NCBI GenBank assembly: GCA_938039295.1
Contig: CALHUY010000053.1
Span: 1-64,000 of the forward strand
Length of the DNA: 64,000 nucleotides
From: an uncultured Solobacterium sp.
GTDB lineage: Bacteria; Bacillota_I; Bacilli_A; Erysipelotrichales; Erysipelotrichaceae
Direction of reading: 5' to 3'
Shown here one piece after another: positions 1 through 8,934 of this stretch; the first letter of the stretch is position 1; the number at the start of each line of letters is the position of its first letter. A program made the translations under genes and the position numbers. Below the pieces are notes generated by a model, which ran no database searches, was not told where the DNA came from, and was given only the letters and a program-made list of their open reading frames with translations.

Positions 1-710
1 AGATATTACAGACTTTTCTTAAATAAAGTACTTTTTGATATAAAAATACTCAAAGAACTTCTTCTTATAGGGGTGCCAGCAGGAATACAGTCTGCATTGT
101 TTTCAATATCAAATTTAATAATACAATCCAGTGTAAATTCATTAGGTACAGATTATGTTGCTTCATGGACTGCTATCGGGAAAATAATAAGTTTTTACTG
201 GCTGATTATTGGCTCACTAGGAATATCAATAACAACCTTTGTTGCTCAAAATTTCGGTGCAAAACAATATGATAGAGTTAGAAAGAGTATCAAGGAGTGC
301 TTGAAATTATCGATAATTTTTACTGTGATATTATCTATAGTAATGTACATATTCTTAATTTATTTATGAAAGATACTGAAATTATTAATTTAGGAGTTAA
401 ATATCTAAGAATGTTAGTTCCTACATTAATCCTGTACGTTGGTTTTGAGGTGATTTCTGGTAGTTTGAGAGGCATTGGAGATGCCATTATACCATCACTT
501 TTATCATTATTCGGAATTTGTTGTATAAGAGTTCTTTGGATTAGGATTGTATTTAGCAATAATCCTACAATGGAGAATGTGGTGTATTGCTACCCGGTAA
601 CATGGATAATCACGACAATACTATTTGTAATGTATTATTTAATTTTCAAACCAATCAAGAAAAAGATAGAAATGGAGGAAAATAAGAATCATGAAAATAG
701 CTTTGATTAA
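1..710 (+). pseudogene. MATE-family efflux transporter, 3' part, frameshifted
   Basis: The frame is open from the left edge of the window to a stop at 367-369. It encodes hydrophobic helices with MATE-like stretches such as GVPAGIQSALFSISN and FVAQNFGAKQYDR. The family sequence continues in another frame from about 351 (LNLFMKDTEIINLGVKYLR, then SGSLRGIGDAIIPS) to 710. A one-base shift at about 345-360 therefore splits the C-terminal half. MATE proteins export drugs or metabolites in exchange for Na+ or H+. No long homopolymer marks the shift, so decay and a sequencing error are both possible. The end overlaps the next gene by 20 bases and carries that gene's GGAGG site. Confidence 0.8.
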
Positions 711-1365
711 TGAATTTTCACAAGCTTCAAAAAATAAGATTATTTTAGAAACGTTGCAAAAAGTGATTGCAGATAAGCAGTACCAAGTATTTAATACAGG
801 AATGAGTTATACTAATAATAGTAGGGACTTGCCTGAGGAGTATACCACAGATAACCCTAGATTGACATATATCCATGTGGGCATACAGGCTGCATTATTG
901 TTGAATTCTGGTGCAGTAGATTTTGTTGTAACTGGTTGTGGAACTGGGCAAGGTGCGCTACTAGGATGTAATATGTTTCCTGGTGTTATATGTGGATATT
1001 GTGTTGATCCTACTGATGCATTCTTGTTTTTACAGATAAATAATGGGAATGCAATTTCCATACCTTTCGCTAAAGGGTTTGGATGGGGAGCTGAACTAAA
1101 TTTACAGTTTATTTTTGAGAAGATATTTGGTTCTCCATCTGGGATGGGGTATCCAAAGGATAAAAAAGAATCACAAAATAAAAATGCAAAATTATTAAAG
1201 GATATTAAAACAGTTGTTTCGCTGCCTTTGGTGGATGCGTTACGTAATTTGGATAAAGCTATCGTTACTGATGCATTAACACCTAGATTTATGGAATGTT
1301 TTGATGCAAATTGCAAAGATAGCGAATTATATAATTTTGTGCATAGTATTCTATGCAATAAATAA
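691..1365 (+). CDS. RpiB/LacA/LacB-family sugar-phosphate isomerase
   Basis: A cytoplasmic protein of 224 residues resembling the ribose-5-phosphate isomerase B / galactose-6-phosphate isomerase family, which interconverts aldose and ketose phosphates. The family core is visible as FVVTGCGTGQGALLGCN (near residues 79-95), including the active-site Cys region, followed by GNAISIPFAKGFGWGAELN. It is about 70 residues longer than classical RpiB, with a Lys-rich C-terminal tail, as in a subgroup of gut Firmicutes proteins with undefined substrate. The ATG at 691 follows GGAGG at 674-678 inside the preceding MATE gene, so the two were probably co-transcribed. The real sugar phosphate cannot be read from the sequence. 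Confidence 0.8.
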   Translation: MKIALINEFSQASKNKIILETLQKVIADKQYQVFNTGMSYTNNSRDLPEEYTTDNPRLTYIHVGIQAALLLNSGAVDFVVTGCGTGQGALLGCNMFPGVICGYCVDPTDAFLFLQINNGNAISIPFAKGFGWGAELNLQFIFEKIFGSPSGMGYPKDKKESQNKNAKLLKDIKTVVSLPLVDALRNLDKAIVTDALTPRFMECFDANCKDSELYNFVHSILCNK

Positions 1366-1456
1366 AACTTGTTTTTATTTATTGTAAGTGTAATGAATCA
1401 TTATATATACATTTTGTGGGAAATGTTTGAAAAATTGTTTTTTTAACAAAATCCCT

Positions 1457-1485
1457 TTGTAATCGTCTTGTTTATTTCATATAAT
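1457..1485 (+). promoter_or_regulatory. Promoter of the purine riboswitch transcript
   Basis: TTGTAA (1457-1462), a 17-base spacer and a perfect TATAAT (1480-1485). It lies just upstream of the aptamer, so the transcript would begin with the riboswitch. Confidence 0.65.
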
Positions 1486-1498
1486 ACCTATGTGCCAC

Positions 1499-1568
1499 AT
1501 ATCGTATATGCTTCCGAATTGGCGGAAGTGTCTCTACCCTGCTACCTTAATGGCGGGACTACGGTTGT
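1499..1568 (+). promoter_or_regulatory. Purine (guanine-type) riboswitch aptamer
   Basis: A three-way junction can be folded. P1 pairs CGTA (1503-1506) with TACG (1559-1562). P2 is CTTCCG/CGGAAG closing a loop that ends in GG. J2/3 is GTCTCTACC, close to the family consensus GTTTCTACC. P3 is CTGCTA/TGGCGG with a loop starting CC, able to kiss the L2 GG. J3/1 reads GACTACGG; the C after GA is the position that selects guanine or hypoxanthine over adenine. The class normally turns expression off when purine is bound, which suits the purine permease downstream. Confidence 0.9.
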
Positions 1569-1590
1569 CTCTATTCTTTTTTTAGTGACT

Positions 1591-1621
1591 TCCTGTTGAG
1601 ATGCTACTCGGCAGGATTTTT
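1591..1621 (+). terminator. Riboswitch-controlled intrinsic terminator
   Basis: A 10-bp stem (1591-1600 with 1607-1616, two G-U pairs) around ATGCTA, followed by five T. It sits between the aptamer and the permease and is the likely expression platform. Confidence 0.85.
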
Positions 1622-1663
1622 AAATTTTAGGCGACGATGTGTGAATGAAAAAGGGGGATATTT

Positions 1664-3031
1664 ATGTTAGAAAAGTTATTTCATTTAAAGGAAAACGGCA
1701 CAACAGTTAAAACAGAAGTGATTGCAGGTATTACAACATTTATTACAATGGTGTACATTCTTGCACTCAATCCATCCATCTTAAGTGCTTCTGGTATGGA
1801 TGCAGGTTCCATCTTAACAGCGACTGCAGTCGCATCTGCTATTGCATGTTTCTGCATGGCTGCGTTCTCAAATATGCCATTTGCATTATCTGCTGGTTTA
1901 GGTTTGAATGCTTACTTCGCATACACAGTGTGTGGTGTTATGGGTTATCCTTGGCAGGTTGCGTTAACAGCAGTACTTGTGGAAGGTATTATCTTTATCA
2001 TCATGTCACTAACAAGTGTTCGTGAAGCAATCTTCAACGCAATTCCAGTACAGTTAAAGGTTGCTGTATCTGTAGGTATTGGTTTCTTTATCGCATTTAT
2101 TGGTGTACAAAATGCACATATCATCGTTGATGGCCCAACACTCGTTAGTCTATATTCATTTACAGGTGGTATTGCGAATGGAACATTCTCATCACAGGGT
2201 GTAGGTGTTATCTTGTGTATGATTGGTGTTATATCGATTGTGATAATGTTAATCAAGGGTGTTAAGGGATATATGTTATGGGGTATCTTACTAACTTGGG
2301 TATTAGGTATTATCTGCCAATTAGTAGGTATCTATGTACCAAATCCAGAATTAGGTTATTACTCATTAATTCCAACAGCGTTCTTCTCAATGCCAAATTC
2401 TATCGCTCCTACATTCTTCCAATTTGACTTTGCATTTGTGGCAAGTCACCTTGCGAACTTCATTGTAGTAGTCTTTGCATTCTTGTTCGTAGATATCTTC
2501 GATACACTTGGAACAGTTATCGGATGTGCTTCTAAGGCAGATATGTTAGATAAAGATGGTAAGTTACCAAAGATTAAGGGTGTATTATTAGCTGACGCTA
2601 TTGGTACAACAGTTGGTGCTATCTTAGGTACATCCACAATCACAACATTCGTTGAGTCTTCTTCTGGTATCGCTGAAGGTGGTAGAACTGGTTTAACAAG
2701 TGTTACAACTGGTATCTTATTCTTAGTAGCATTATTCTTATCTCCATTATTCTTAACAATTCCTTCCTTTGCGACAGCACCAGCATTAATTGTTGTTGGT
2801 TTCTTGATGATGCAGCAGGTTGTTAATATCGAATGGAACGATATCACAAAGGCATTCCCATGCTTTGTATGCATTACAATGATGGGCTTTGCTTACTCCA
2901 TTTCTGAAGGTATTGCATTTGGATTTATCTCATATACATTCATCCATGTAATTACTGGTAAGGCTAAGGAACTATCACTCTTGATGTATATCCTAACAGG
3001 ATTATTTATCTTAAAGTTCTTTATTATCTAA
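1664..3031 (+). CDS. NCS2-family purine permease (AzgA/PbuG type)
   Basis: An integral membrane protein of 455 residues with about 12 to 14 hydrophobic segments. It has the hallmarks of the AzgA-like branch of the nucleobase:cation symporter-2 family: an N-terminal TVKTEVIAGITTFITMVYIL, LSAGLGLNAYFAY near residues 71-83, DIFDTLGTVIGCA, and STITTFVESSSGIAEGGRTG. This branch imports hypoxanthine, guanine or adenine. The guanine-type riboswitch directly upstream supports hypoxanthine/guanine uptake shut off by purine surplus. The ATG follows AGGGGG. A terminator follows, so the gene is probably monocistronic. Confidence 0.93.
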   Translation: MLEKLFHLKENGTTVKTEVIAGITTFITMVYILALNPSILSASGMDAGSILTATAVASAIACFCMAAFSNMPFALSAGLGLNAYFAYTVCGVMGYPWQVALTAVLVEGIIFIIMSLTSVREAIFNAIPVQLKVAVSVGIGFFIAFIGVQNAHIIVDGPTLVSLYSFTGGIANGTFSSQGVGVILCMIGVISIVIMLIKGVKGYMLWGILLTWVLGIICQLVGIYVPNPELGYYSLIPTAFFSMPNSIAPTFFQFDFAFVASHLANFIVVVFAFLFVDIFDTLGTVIGCASKADMLDKDGKLPKIKGVLLADAIGTTVGAILGTSTITTFVESSSGIAEGGRTGLTSVTTGILFLVALFLSPLFLTIPSFATAPALIVVGFLMMQQVVNIEWNDITKAFPCFVCITMMGFAYSISEGIAFGFISYTFIHVITGKAKELSLLMYILTGLFILKFFII

Positions 3032-3042
3032 ACAAATTACGG

Positions 3043-3069
3043 GGTTCACTTCATAGTGGACCTTTTTTT
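3043..3069 (+). terminator. Intrinsic terminator after the purine permease
   Basis: 8-bp stem GGTTCACT/AGTGGACC with a TCAT loop (3043-3062), then seven T. Confidence 0.85.
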
Positions 3070-3098
3070 CATTTATAATACTGTAAAGAGGTATGTAT

Positions 3099-3998
3099 AT
3101 GATTTATACAGTAACAATGAATCCGTCACTTGATTATATCGTGCAATTAGAAACGTTTGAAGAAGGAAAGTTAAATCGTTCCATCTTTGAACAGATTGAT
3201 GTTGGTGGTAAAGGTATTAATGTGTCAGTTGCCTTAAAACATTTAGGGAGAATTAGTACACCACTAGGTTATGTGGCTGGCTTTACGGGCGATGAAATTG
3301 AGAAGCGTGTAAGTAGTCATGGATTAATTCCTGATTTTATTAAGTTAGAACATGGCCAATCTCGTATCAATATTAAAATGAAACACGAAGAGGAAACAGA
3401 AATCAATGCGAGTGGTCCTACGATTGAAAAAGAAGATTTAGAAAAGCTATATGTAAAACTAGAACATCTAACAGATGGAGATATCCTCGTTCTTTCTGGT
3501 AGTATGGCGTCTGGTGTTGAGCACAACTTCTATGCGGATGTTATGAAATATCTGGAAGGTAGAAAGATACGGATTGTCGTCGATGCGGTAGGAAGTATAT
3601 TGAAAACAGTACTACCATATCACCCATATTTAATCAAACCAAATCAACATGAGCTATCCGAAATATTTGGCCAAGAGGTATTAGAAGAGCAAGTAGAAGA
3701 GTATGCATGCAAGTTGGTATCGATGGGTGCACAAAATGTACTTGTCTCACTGGGCCCAAAAGGAGCGTTACTAGCAAACCATAAGGTATTGCATTGTGAT
3801 GCACCAAGTGGAGAAGTCTTAAACTCCGTAGGTGCTGGAGACTCTATGGTTGCGTCTTTCTTGGTTAGTAAATTAAATGGAGAGGATGATCAAACGGCAC
3901 TAGAGAAATCAGTAGCGATGGGTTCTGCAACTGCGTTCTCCTATGGTATTGCTGAGCAAGAGGCGGCAGATATCTTATATAAAGAGATGGTGAAGTAG
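3099..3998 (+). CDS. fruK: PfkB-family hexose-phosphate kinase, probably 1-phosphofructokinase
   Basis: A cytoplasmic ribokinase-fold kinase of 299 residues. The N-terminus MIYTVTMNPSLDY, the sugar-binding DVGGKGINVSVALKHLG and the C-terminal GAGDSMVASF (anion hole and catalytic Asp) are typical of FruK and the related tagatose-6-phosphate kinase LacC. It would phosphorylate fructose 1-phosphate or a similar sugar phosphate at C1 or C6 with ATP. The start at 3099 is preferred over an ATG at 3093 because AGAGG (3086-3090) then has normal spacing and the protein begins as the family does. No fructose PTS gene adjoins it, so the substrate is uncertain. It ends next to the alaX start (TAGATG). 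Confidence 0.82.
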   Translation: MIYTVTMNPSLDYIVQLETFEEGKLNRSIFEQIDVGGKGINVSVALKHLGRISTPLGYVAGFTGDEIEKRVSSHGLIPDFIKLEHGQSRINIKMKHEEETEINASGPTIEKEDLEKLYVKLEHLTDGDILVLSGSMASGVEHNFYADVMKYLEGRKIRIVVDAVGSILKTVLPYHPYLIKPNQHELSEIFGQEVLEEQVEEYACKLVSMGAQNVLVSLGPKGALLANHKVLHCDAPSGEVLNSVGAGDSMVASFLVSKLNGEDDQTALEKSVAMGSATAFSYGIAEQEAADILYKEMVK

Positions 3999-5174
3999 AT
4001 GAATGAATTTCAAGAATATTTTTATAGTCACCCTTATGCAAGAGAACTAGATACATTTGTTATATCTTGCCATGCATGCAAAGAAGGATATGAAATTGTT
4101 TTGCAAGATACCATCTTTTATCCAGAAGGTGGTGGGCAGCCTTGTGATAAAGGTACAATTCAAGATATTACTGTATTTGATGTACAACGGAAGGAAGATA
4201 AGATTGTACATGTCTTAAAACAACCACTTCCGCTAGGAGAAAAAGTACATTGTGTAATCAATTGGGAACACCGTTATGATTTAATGCAGAATCATACGGG
4301 GGAACATATCTTTTCAGGTCTAGTAAAGAAGTTATATGGATTTTCCAACGTTGGTTTTCATATGGGTGAATATATCTGTGCAGATTTCCGAGGTGATTTA
4401 ACACAAGGAATGATTCAAGAAGTTGAAAGACGAGTAAATCAGGCTATTTGGGAAAATCTACCAGTATATGAAATCTTTTGTACTCCAAGTGAGACAGGAA
4501 TGTATGAATATCGCTCTAAGATTGAGATTACAGGGATAACACGTATTGTATCAATTGAGGGTTATGACATGTGTGCATGTTGTGGTATGCATGTTTGTCA
4601 TACTGGAGAGATTGGAATCTGTAAGGTTATCAATTTTGAAAAGACAGGAAATAAAACAAGAGTATACCTGTTGAGTGGAAGAAGAGCATTTATCTATCTC
4701 GATCACATTCAACAAGAAAATAGTAAAATTTCAAAGCTGTTATCCGCAAAGCCGCTAGAGCTATCCAGTGCGGTTAGTGACCTTGGACAACGTTATTTAG
4801 ATTTGCAAAAATCCTATCGGCAATTATCTACTGAAATCATGTTAAAAGATGCAAAACAAATTCCTATGCATGATTCAATTCTATATACTGCTTTACTAGC
4901 GGACTATGAAGCCATGCGTGTGTTCTGTAATGACTGTATCAAAAAGGGTGTTTCAACAGTTATGGTAATTGCAAAAAACGAAATCGGTTATGCTTATGTC
5001 ATCATGAGTAAGAGTGTTGACTTACAATCGATTCGTGCTGAATTTAATTCACGAATACACGCAAAAGGCGGTGGGAATGGTGAAATGATGCAGGGTAGTT
5101 GTACAGCGACCCCAACAGAAATTTCGGATGCATTTACTACTCTAACAGGAGTTACAATGCATATTGTTTCCTAA
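3999..5174 (+). CDS. alaX: Alanyl-tRNA editing protein (AlaX-type, with DHHA1 domain)
   Basis: A protein of 391 residues resembling the editing part of alanyl-tRNA synthetase as a free-standing protein. It hydrolyses Ser-tRNA(Ala) and Gly-tRNA(Ala). Visible features are the N-terminal fold with FYPEGGGQPCDKG, the zinc/catalytic motif HTGEH (His99 and His103), a second metal-ligand segment with CHTGEIG, and a C-terminal DHHA1 domain ending in AKGGGNGEMMQGS, which binds the tRNA elbow. This layout corresponds to the long AlaX-L class. The ATG directly abuts the stop of the kinase gene upstream, so the two are probably translated from one mRNA. Confidence 0.9.
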   Translation: MNEFQEYFYSHPYARELDTFVISCHACKEGYEIVLQDTIFYPEGGGQPCDKGTIQDITVFDVQRKEDKIVHVLKQPLPLGEKVHCVINWEHRYDLMQNHTGEHIFSGLVKKLYGFSNVGFHMGEYICADFRGDLTQGMIQEVERRVNQAIWENLPVYEIFCTPSETGMYEYRSKIEITGITRIVSIEGYDMCACCGMHVCHTGEIGICKVINFEKTGNKTRVYLLSGRRAFIYLDHIQQENSKISKLLSAKPLELSSAVSDLGQRYLDLQKSYRQLSTEIMLKDAKQIPMHDSILYTALLADYEAMRVFCNDCIKKGVSTVMVIAKNEIGYAYVIMSKSVDLQSIRAEFNSRIHAKGGGNGEMMQGSCTATPTEISDAFTTLTGVTMHIVS

Positions 5175-5243
5175 CATTTCCTGGGAATAATAAATTCTTT
5201 AAAAACTATCACAAAAAGCGTAAGTAGATGTGAATATTTTCGT

Positions 5244-5271
5244 TTGACATCATAAAGTCATGTGATACGAT
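5244..5271 (+). promoter_or_regulatory. Promoter of gpmA
   Basis: A perfect TTGACA (5244-5249), a 16-base spacer and TACGAT (5266-5271). It lies 30 bases before the gpmA start; AGGAGG follows at 5290-5295. Confidence 0.65.
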
Positions 5272-5301
5272 TGATTTGTTAAAAAGCGAAGGAGGCTTAA
5301 A

Positions 5302-6048
5302 ATGAAACTTGTTTTAATTAGACATGGTGAAAGTGAATGGAATAAGCTCAACCTTTTCACAGGTTGGACAGACGTTGAACTTTCTGAGAAGGGTGTAGAG
5401 GAAGCTAAGGCTGGCGGACGTTCTTTAAAGGAAGCAGGATTTGACTTTGATCTTTGCTATACATCATATTTAAAGCGTGCAATCCACACATTAAACTTTG
5501 TATTATCTGAAATGGACCGTGAATGGTTACCAGTTACTAAGACTTGGAAGCTTAACGAAAGACACTACGGTGCTTTACAGGGCTTAAATAAGGCTGAAAC
5601 AGCTGAGAAGTATGGTGAAGAAAAGGTTAAGATCTGGAGAAGATCATTTGACGTTCAACCACCAGCTTTAGAGACAACAGATGAAAGAAATCCAGCATTA
5701 CAGGAAGCTTACCGTAATGAAAATAAGGATGAACTTCCATTAGCTGAATCTTTAAAGGATACAATTGCTCGTGCAGTTCCTTACTATGAACAGGAAATCT
5801 TACCACAGATGAAGGCTGGTAAGCGTGTAATCATCGCTGCTCACGGTAACAGCTTACGTGCTCTTGTTAAGTATTTTGAAAACTTAACAGATGAAGAAAT
5901 CATCGGTGTAAACATCCCTACAGGTGTTCCACTCGTTTACACATTCGATGACAACGGAAAGTTCATTTCTAAGGAATACTTAGGTGACCAGGCTGCTATT
6001 GAAGCGAAGATGGCTGCAGTTGCTAAGCAAGGAAGCGTTCAAAAGTAA
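5302..6048 (+). CDS. gpmA: 2,3-bisphosphoglycerate-dependent phosphoglycerate mutase
   Basis: Interconverts 3- and 2-phosphoglycerate in glycolysis, using 2,3-bisphosphoglycerate as cofactor. The 248-residue protein starts with [20 protein letters not shown], in which the His of RHGE is phosphorylated, and has the second active-site His in [28 protein letters not shown] is also diagnostic. Length is normal. Codons are strongly biased (Lys AAG, Ala GCT), as in tpiA and eno at the other end of the window, pointing to high expression. It has its own promoter and a terminator shared with the convergent ACT-domain gene. Confidence 0.97.
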   Translation: MKLVLIRHGESEWNKLNLFTGWTDVELSEKGVEEAKAGGRSLKEAGFDFDLCYTSYLKRAIHTLNFVLSEMDREWLPVTKTWKLNERHYGALQGLNKAETAEKYGEEKVKIWRRSFDVQPPALETTDERNPALQEAYRNENKDELPLAESLKDTIARAVPYYEQEILPQMKAGKRVIIAAHGNSLRALVKYFENLTDEEIIGVNIPTGVPLVYTFDDNGKFISKEYLGDQAAIEAKMAAVAKQGSVQK

Positions 6049-6056
6049 ACAAATGA

Positions 6057-6078
6057 AAAAGAGCCGACTGGCTCTTTT
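6057..6078. terminator. Bidirectional terminator between gpmA and the threonine operon
   Basis: GAGCC-GACT-GGCTC stem flanked by A on the left and T on the right, so it can end transcription of both convergent units. Confidence 0.85.
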
Positions 6079-6079
6079 C

Positions 6080-6520
6080 TTATGCGATTGCATCAAGCTG
6101 TACTTTACGTACACAAGAATGTTTGAGTAATTGTTTTAATAGATTATCAGGAGTATTTTCCATCTTAGAGATATCTAAGCTAATCAATACTGTTGCGTAT
6201 CCATCCACTGGAATAGCTTGTGAGATTGTTAAGACACTAGCTTGTGCTTTACTTAGTGTTTGTAGTACTGCTGTTAGTGCGCCACTTTCATCTTTTAGGA
6301 TGAGAGAGATCGTCATTGTACGTGAAGTGGCGTTATCAGAAATCTCAAATAGATAATCTTTATAACGATAGTAGGTATTTCTAGAGATACCTACTTTTTT
6401 TACAGCTTCTGTGACCGTTTCAACTTCGTGATTTTCAAGCAGAGATCTAGCTTGAATAACTTGGCTAAAGTATTCAGGTAGTATCTTCTTATGAACAATT
6501 AGATATTCAGAGTTTTGCAT
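6080..6520 (-). CDS. ACT-domain protein with HTH-like N-terminus (PheB/UPF0735 type)
   Basis: A protein of 146 residues. The N-terminal part contains VTEAVKKVGISRNTYYRYKDY, which resembles a helix-turn-helix. An ACT-type ligand-binding domain follows (MTISLILKDESGALTAVL, then YATVLISLD). The family includes PheB, encoded beside phenylalanine or threonine genes and thought to sense an amino acid. Its place as third gene after thrC-thrB suggests a regulatory role in threonine or homoserine metabolism; this is inference. The start at 6520 follows GAGAGG lying at the end of thrB; a longer frame exists upstream but overlaps thrB and lacks family sequence. Confidence 0.82.
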   Translation of the reverse strand: MQNSEYLIVHKKILPEYFSQVIQARSLLENHEVETVTEAVKKVGISRNTYYRYKDYLFEISDNATSRTMTISLILKDESGALTAVLQTLSKAQASVLTISQAIPVDGYATVLISLDISKMENTPDNLLKQLLKHSCVRKVQLDAIA

Positions 6521-6524
6521 GTGC

Positions 6525-7397
6525 TTACCTCTCGATCTCTGTACCATGATAAGCAACGTCTAATTGTAAACATTGCCAATGATTTGGAAGTGACGCAATC
6601 TTCAAACGTGCCGCTGTACTTAATTCCTTTTTCGCAATACATAAGCAGGTTGAACCAGAACCGCTGATCAGTAAGACACCATTCGTATCTTCCTTTACAA
6701 TCTGTTGGATTATTTCAAAATTAGGAATTAACTTTTGACGGTATGGTTCATGTACAATATCGTGTGTTGCGGTTGACAGTAGGGGAAGATTTCCTTCTTG
6801 TAATGCTTGTGATGTGAGAATTGCATTACTGATAGCTGTGGCTACTTTATTTCGTGAGTACGCATCAGGTAATACACCACGGGCTTTTTCTGTGCTTACT
6901 TCAACATTAGGTACAAGAGCTGTGTATTTCCAATCTTTGTGGATTGGTAGTGTATGTGATAAGAAGTGTTTCTCATCAATTGCCATACCAGCACATAGTC
7001 CGCCATATAAACATGGTGCAATATTATCTGGATGACCTTCAATACTGCAAGCTAAGCGATAAATTTCTGCTTCGCTCAAAATATTGTTGTGTAAAACACT
7101 AGCAGCGACTAAGCCACCAATGATAAAGGAGGCACTACTACCTAATCCACGACTAATTGGAATATGGCAATCAAAGATAACATGAATTGGATCATATTTA
7201 CCGATTGTCTCACAACCAAGGCGATATGCCTGCAGAAAGAGGTTGTTATCATTGTTATATTCTTCATCCACATTCTCTAGGAAGTTATGGTCATATTTTT
7301 CGACTTGGAAAATATTATATAGCTTTAGCGCAATACCAAGACAATCAAATCCAGAACCAAGGTTAGCGGATGTGGCAGGAGTCTTAATTGTAATCAT
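6525..7397 (-). CDS. thrB: Homoserine kinase
   Basis: A GHMP-family kinase of 290 residues that phosphorylates homoserine with ATP, the step before threonine synthase. It opens with TPATSANLGSGFDCLGIAL and has the ATP-binding loop PISRGLGSSASFIIGG (near residues 84-99). A C-terminal Gly/Ser-rich segment LLISGSGSTCLCI completes the active site. Length is normal. It overlaps the end of thrC by 14 bases, so the two are translationally linked, and it is followed by the ACT-domain gene. Confidence 0.96.
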   Translation of the reverse strand: MITIKTPATSANLGSGFDCLGIALKLYNIFQVEKYDHNFLENVDEEYNNDNNLFLQAYRLGCETIGKYDPIHVIFDCHIPISRGLGSSASFIIGGLVAASVLHNNILSEAEIYRLACSIEGHPDNIAPCLYGGLCAGMAIDEKHFLSHTLPIHKDWKYTALVPNVEVSTEKARGVLPDAYSRNKVATAISNAILTSQALQEGNLPLLSTATHDIVHEPYRQKLIPNFEIIQQIVKEDTNGVLLISGSGSTCLCIAKKELSTAARLKIASLPNHWQCLQLDVAYHGTEIER

Positions 7398-8874
7398 GTT
7401 GTAGACCCTCCAAGCGCTTTGCGATTGCGGCTAATGCGTCTTCTTTCTGAACCGTATTTGTAAAGCGAATTTCCATATCTTTTAAGCATGCAAGATTCTT
7501 TGGAATTGCAATAGATGTGTAGTCATGCAATGCATTCATCGCTTCAAATTCATCATTACAAGAATTGCCTGTTAGAGCTGTATATACATCCTTTGCAAAC
7601 TTATAGGCACTTGCAGTAGATAATACGATACATGGTGTAGTATCATTTGATTCCTGTTTGTATGCATGGCATGCATGTACAGCGACTGCTGTATGTGGAT
7701 CGATGAGGATATGTTCCTTATGGAAAGTATCATGTATTACTTTCTTACATGCATCTTCTGAACAATCATATGCCGCAAAACTTTCTTGTAGTCGTTGACG
7801 TAGATCTTCGGAGATTGTGTAGTGACCATCTTTCTTTAGAGAGTCCATATATTGGTTGATTAACACATCATCATGATTGCTAAGAAGGAATAATAGACGT
7901 TCTAAGTTACTTGAAACTAGGATGTCCATTGATGGGGATATCGTTGGCATAAATGCTCGATTCGCATTGTATGTACCAGTACGAATAAAATCTGTTAGAA
8001 CATTGTTAGAGTTTGAAGCACACACAAGTTTCTTAACTGGTAAACCTAGTTGTTTTGCAAGATATCCAGCAAGGATATTACCGAAGTTGCCACTTGGCAC
8101 AACAAAGTTAACAAAATCTCCCAATTGAATATCACCGTGATTTACAAGTTTTGCGTATGAGTCAAAATAATAGACAATCTGTGGAAGCAAGCGACCAATG
8201 TTGATGGAGTTAGCAGAGGAAAGTTTCATGTGTTTGCATGCCTCTAGCACAACTGGATCTTTCATCGCGTCCTTTACAATACGTTGGCAATCATCAAAGT
8301 TACCTTTAACTGCGATGACTTCAACATTTTTGCCAAGTGATGTTTGCATTTGTCTCTTTTGGATATCGGATACACCGATTTCTGGATAGAGTACTGTAAT
8401 AGCAGTGTTTTTAACATCTGCGAAACCATTGATTGCGGCTTTGCCGGTATCACCGCTTGTCGCAGTCAGAATGGAGATGAGATCATTTTCATTCTGATTT
8501 TGGTATGCGGCTGTTAATAGATGTGGCAGTAGTGTGAGAGCTACATCCTTAAAGGCGCTGGTTGGACCGTGCCATAATTCCATGAGCCAACCATCGTTGT
8601 ATTTACATAGTGGTGCTACTTCATTGTTTTCAAATGAGTTTTGATAGGCATTTTGAACACATTGTTGGATTTGTTCGTGACGAAAGTCACTTAAAAAAAG
8701 AGATAGAATGTATTGGGCTAGCTCTAAATAACTCATCTTAAGGGTAGAGGCTAAATCTACCTTTTGATCAATGGTTTGTGGTGTATAGAGTCCGCCATCA
8801 TCGGCGAGACCTTGTATAATCGCTTCGGAAATAGATACAATTTTTTCTTTATTTCGTGTACTAATATATTTCAT
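7384..8874 (-). CDS. thrC: Threonine synthase
   Basis: A PLP enzyme of 496 residues that converts O-phosphohomoserine to threonine. MKYISTRNKE and QGLADDGGLYTP form the typical N-terminus; the Lys of HGPTSAFKDVAL binds PLP; TATSGDTGKAA and the glycine-rich VPSGNFGNILAGYLAK bind the cofactor phosphate. It belongs to the longer class of the enzyme. The start at 8874 is chosen because AAGGAAG precedes it and the protein then begins as the family does; an upstream in-frame ATG at 8934 would overlap the divergent promoter region. It is the first gene of a leftward operon opposite hom-lysC-asd. Confidence 0.95.
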   Translation of the reverse strand: MKYISTRNKEKIVSISEAIIQGLADDGGLYTPQTIDQKVDLASTLKMSYLELAQYILSLFLSDFRHEQIQQCVQNAYQNSFENNEVAPLCKYNDGWLMELWHGPTSAFKDVALTLLPHLLTAAYQNQNENDLISILTATSGDTGKAAINGFADVKNTAITVLYPEIGVSDIQKRQMQTSLGKNVEVIAVKGNFDDCQRIVKDAMKDPVVLEACKHMKLSSANSINIGRLLPQIVYYFDSYAKLVNHGDIQLGDFVNFVVPSGNFGNILAGYLAKQLGLPVKKLVCASNSNNVLTDFIRTGTYNANRAFMPTISPSMDILVSSNLERLLFLLSNHDDVLINQYMDSLKKDGHYTISEDLRQRLQESFAAYDCSEDACKKVIHDTFHKEHILIDPHTAVAVHACHAYKQESNDTTPCIVLSTASAYKFAKDVYTALTGNSCNDEFEAMNALHDYTSIAIPKNLACLKDMEIRFTNTVQKEDALAAIAKRLEGLQHDYN

Positions 8875-8905
8875 AGGGCTTCCTTCTTGTTTCAAATATA
8901 GAAAA

Positions 8906-8934
8906 ATGATACACTGTTTGTGTTTTAAATACAA
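8906..8934 (-). promoter_or_regulatory. Leftward promoter of thrC-thrB
   Basis: Read on the minus strand: TTGTAT (8929-8934), a 17-base spacer and TATCAT (8906-8911), 31 bases before the thrC start. It overlaps the dyad at 8908-8941. Confidence 0.6.

Noticed and set aside
345..369. Programmed frameshift in the MATE gene
   Set aside because: No slippery heptamer or downstream structure is visible; decay or sequencing error is simpler.
807..1358. 183-residue open frame on the minus strand opposite the isomerase gene
   Set aside because: It mirrors the codon pattern of the real gene, has no ribosome site and no recognisable motif.
1358..1386. Hairpin of only A-U pairs after the isomerase gene
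   Set aside because: Can pair over 11 bases but has no GC, so it is too weak to call a terminator.
2446..2874. 142-residue minus-strand frame in the purine permease
   Set aside because: Antisense shadow without ribosome site or motif.
8875..8934. Longer thrC reading from an upstream ATG
   Set aside because: It covers the divergent promoter and dyad; the start at 8874 has AAGGAAG and gives the family N-terminus.
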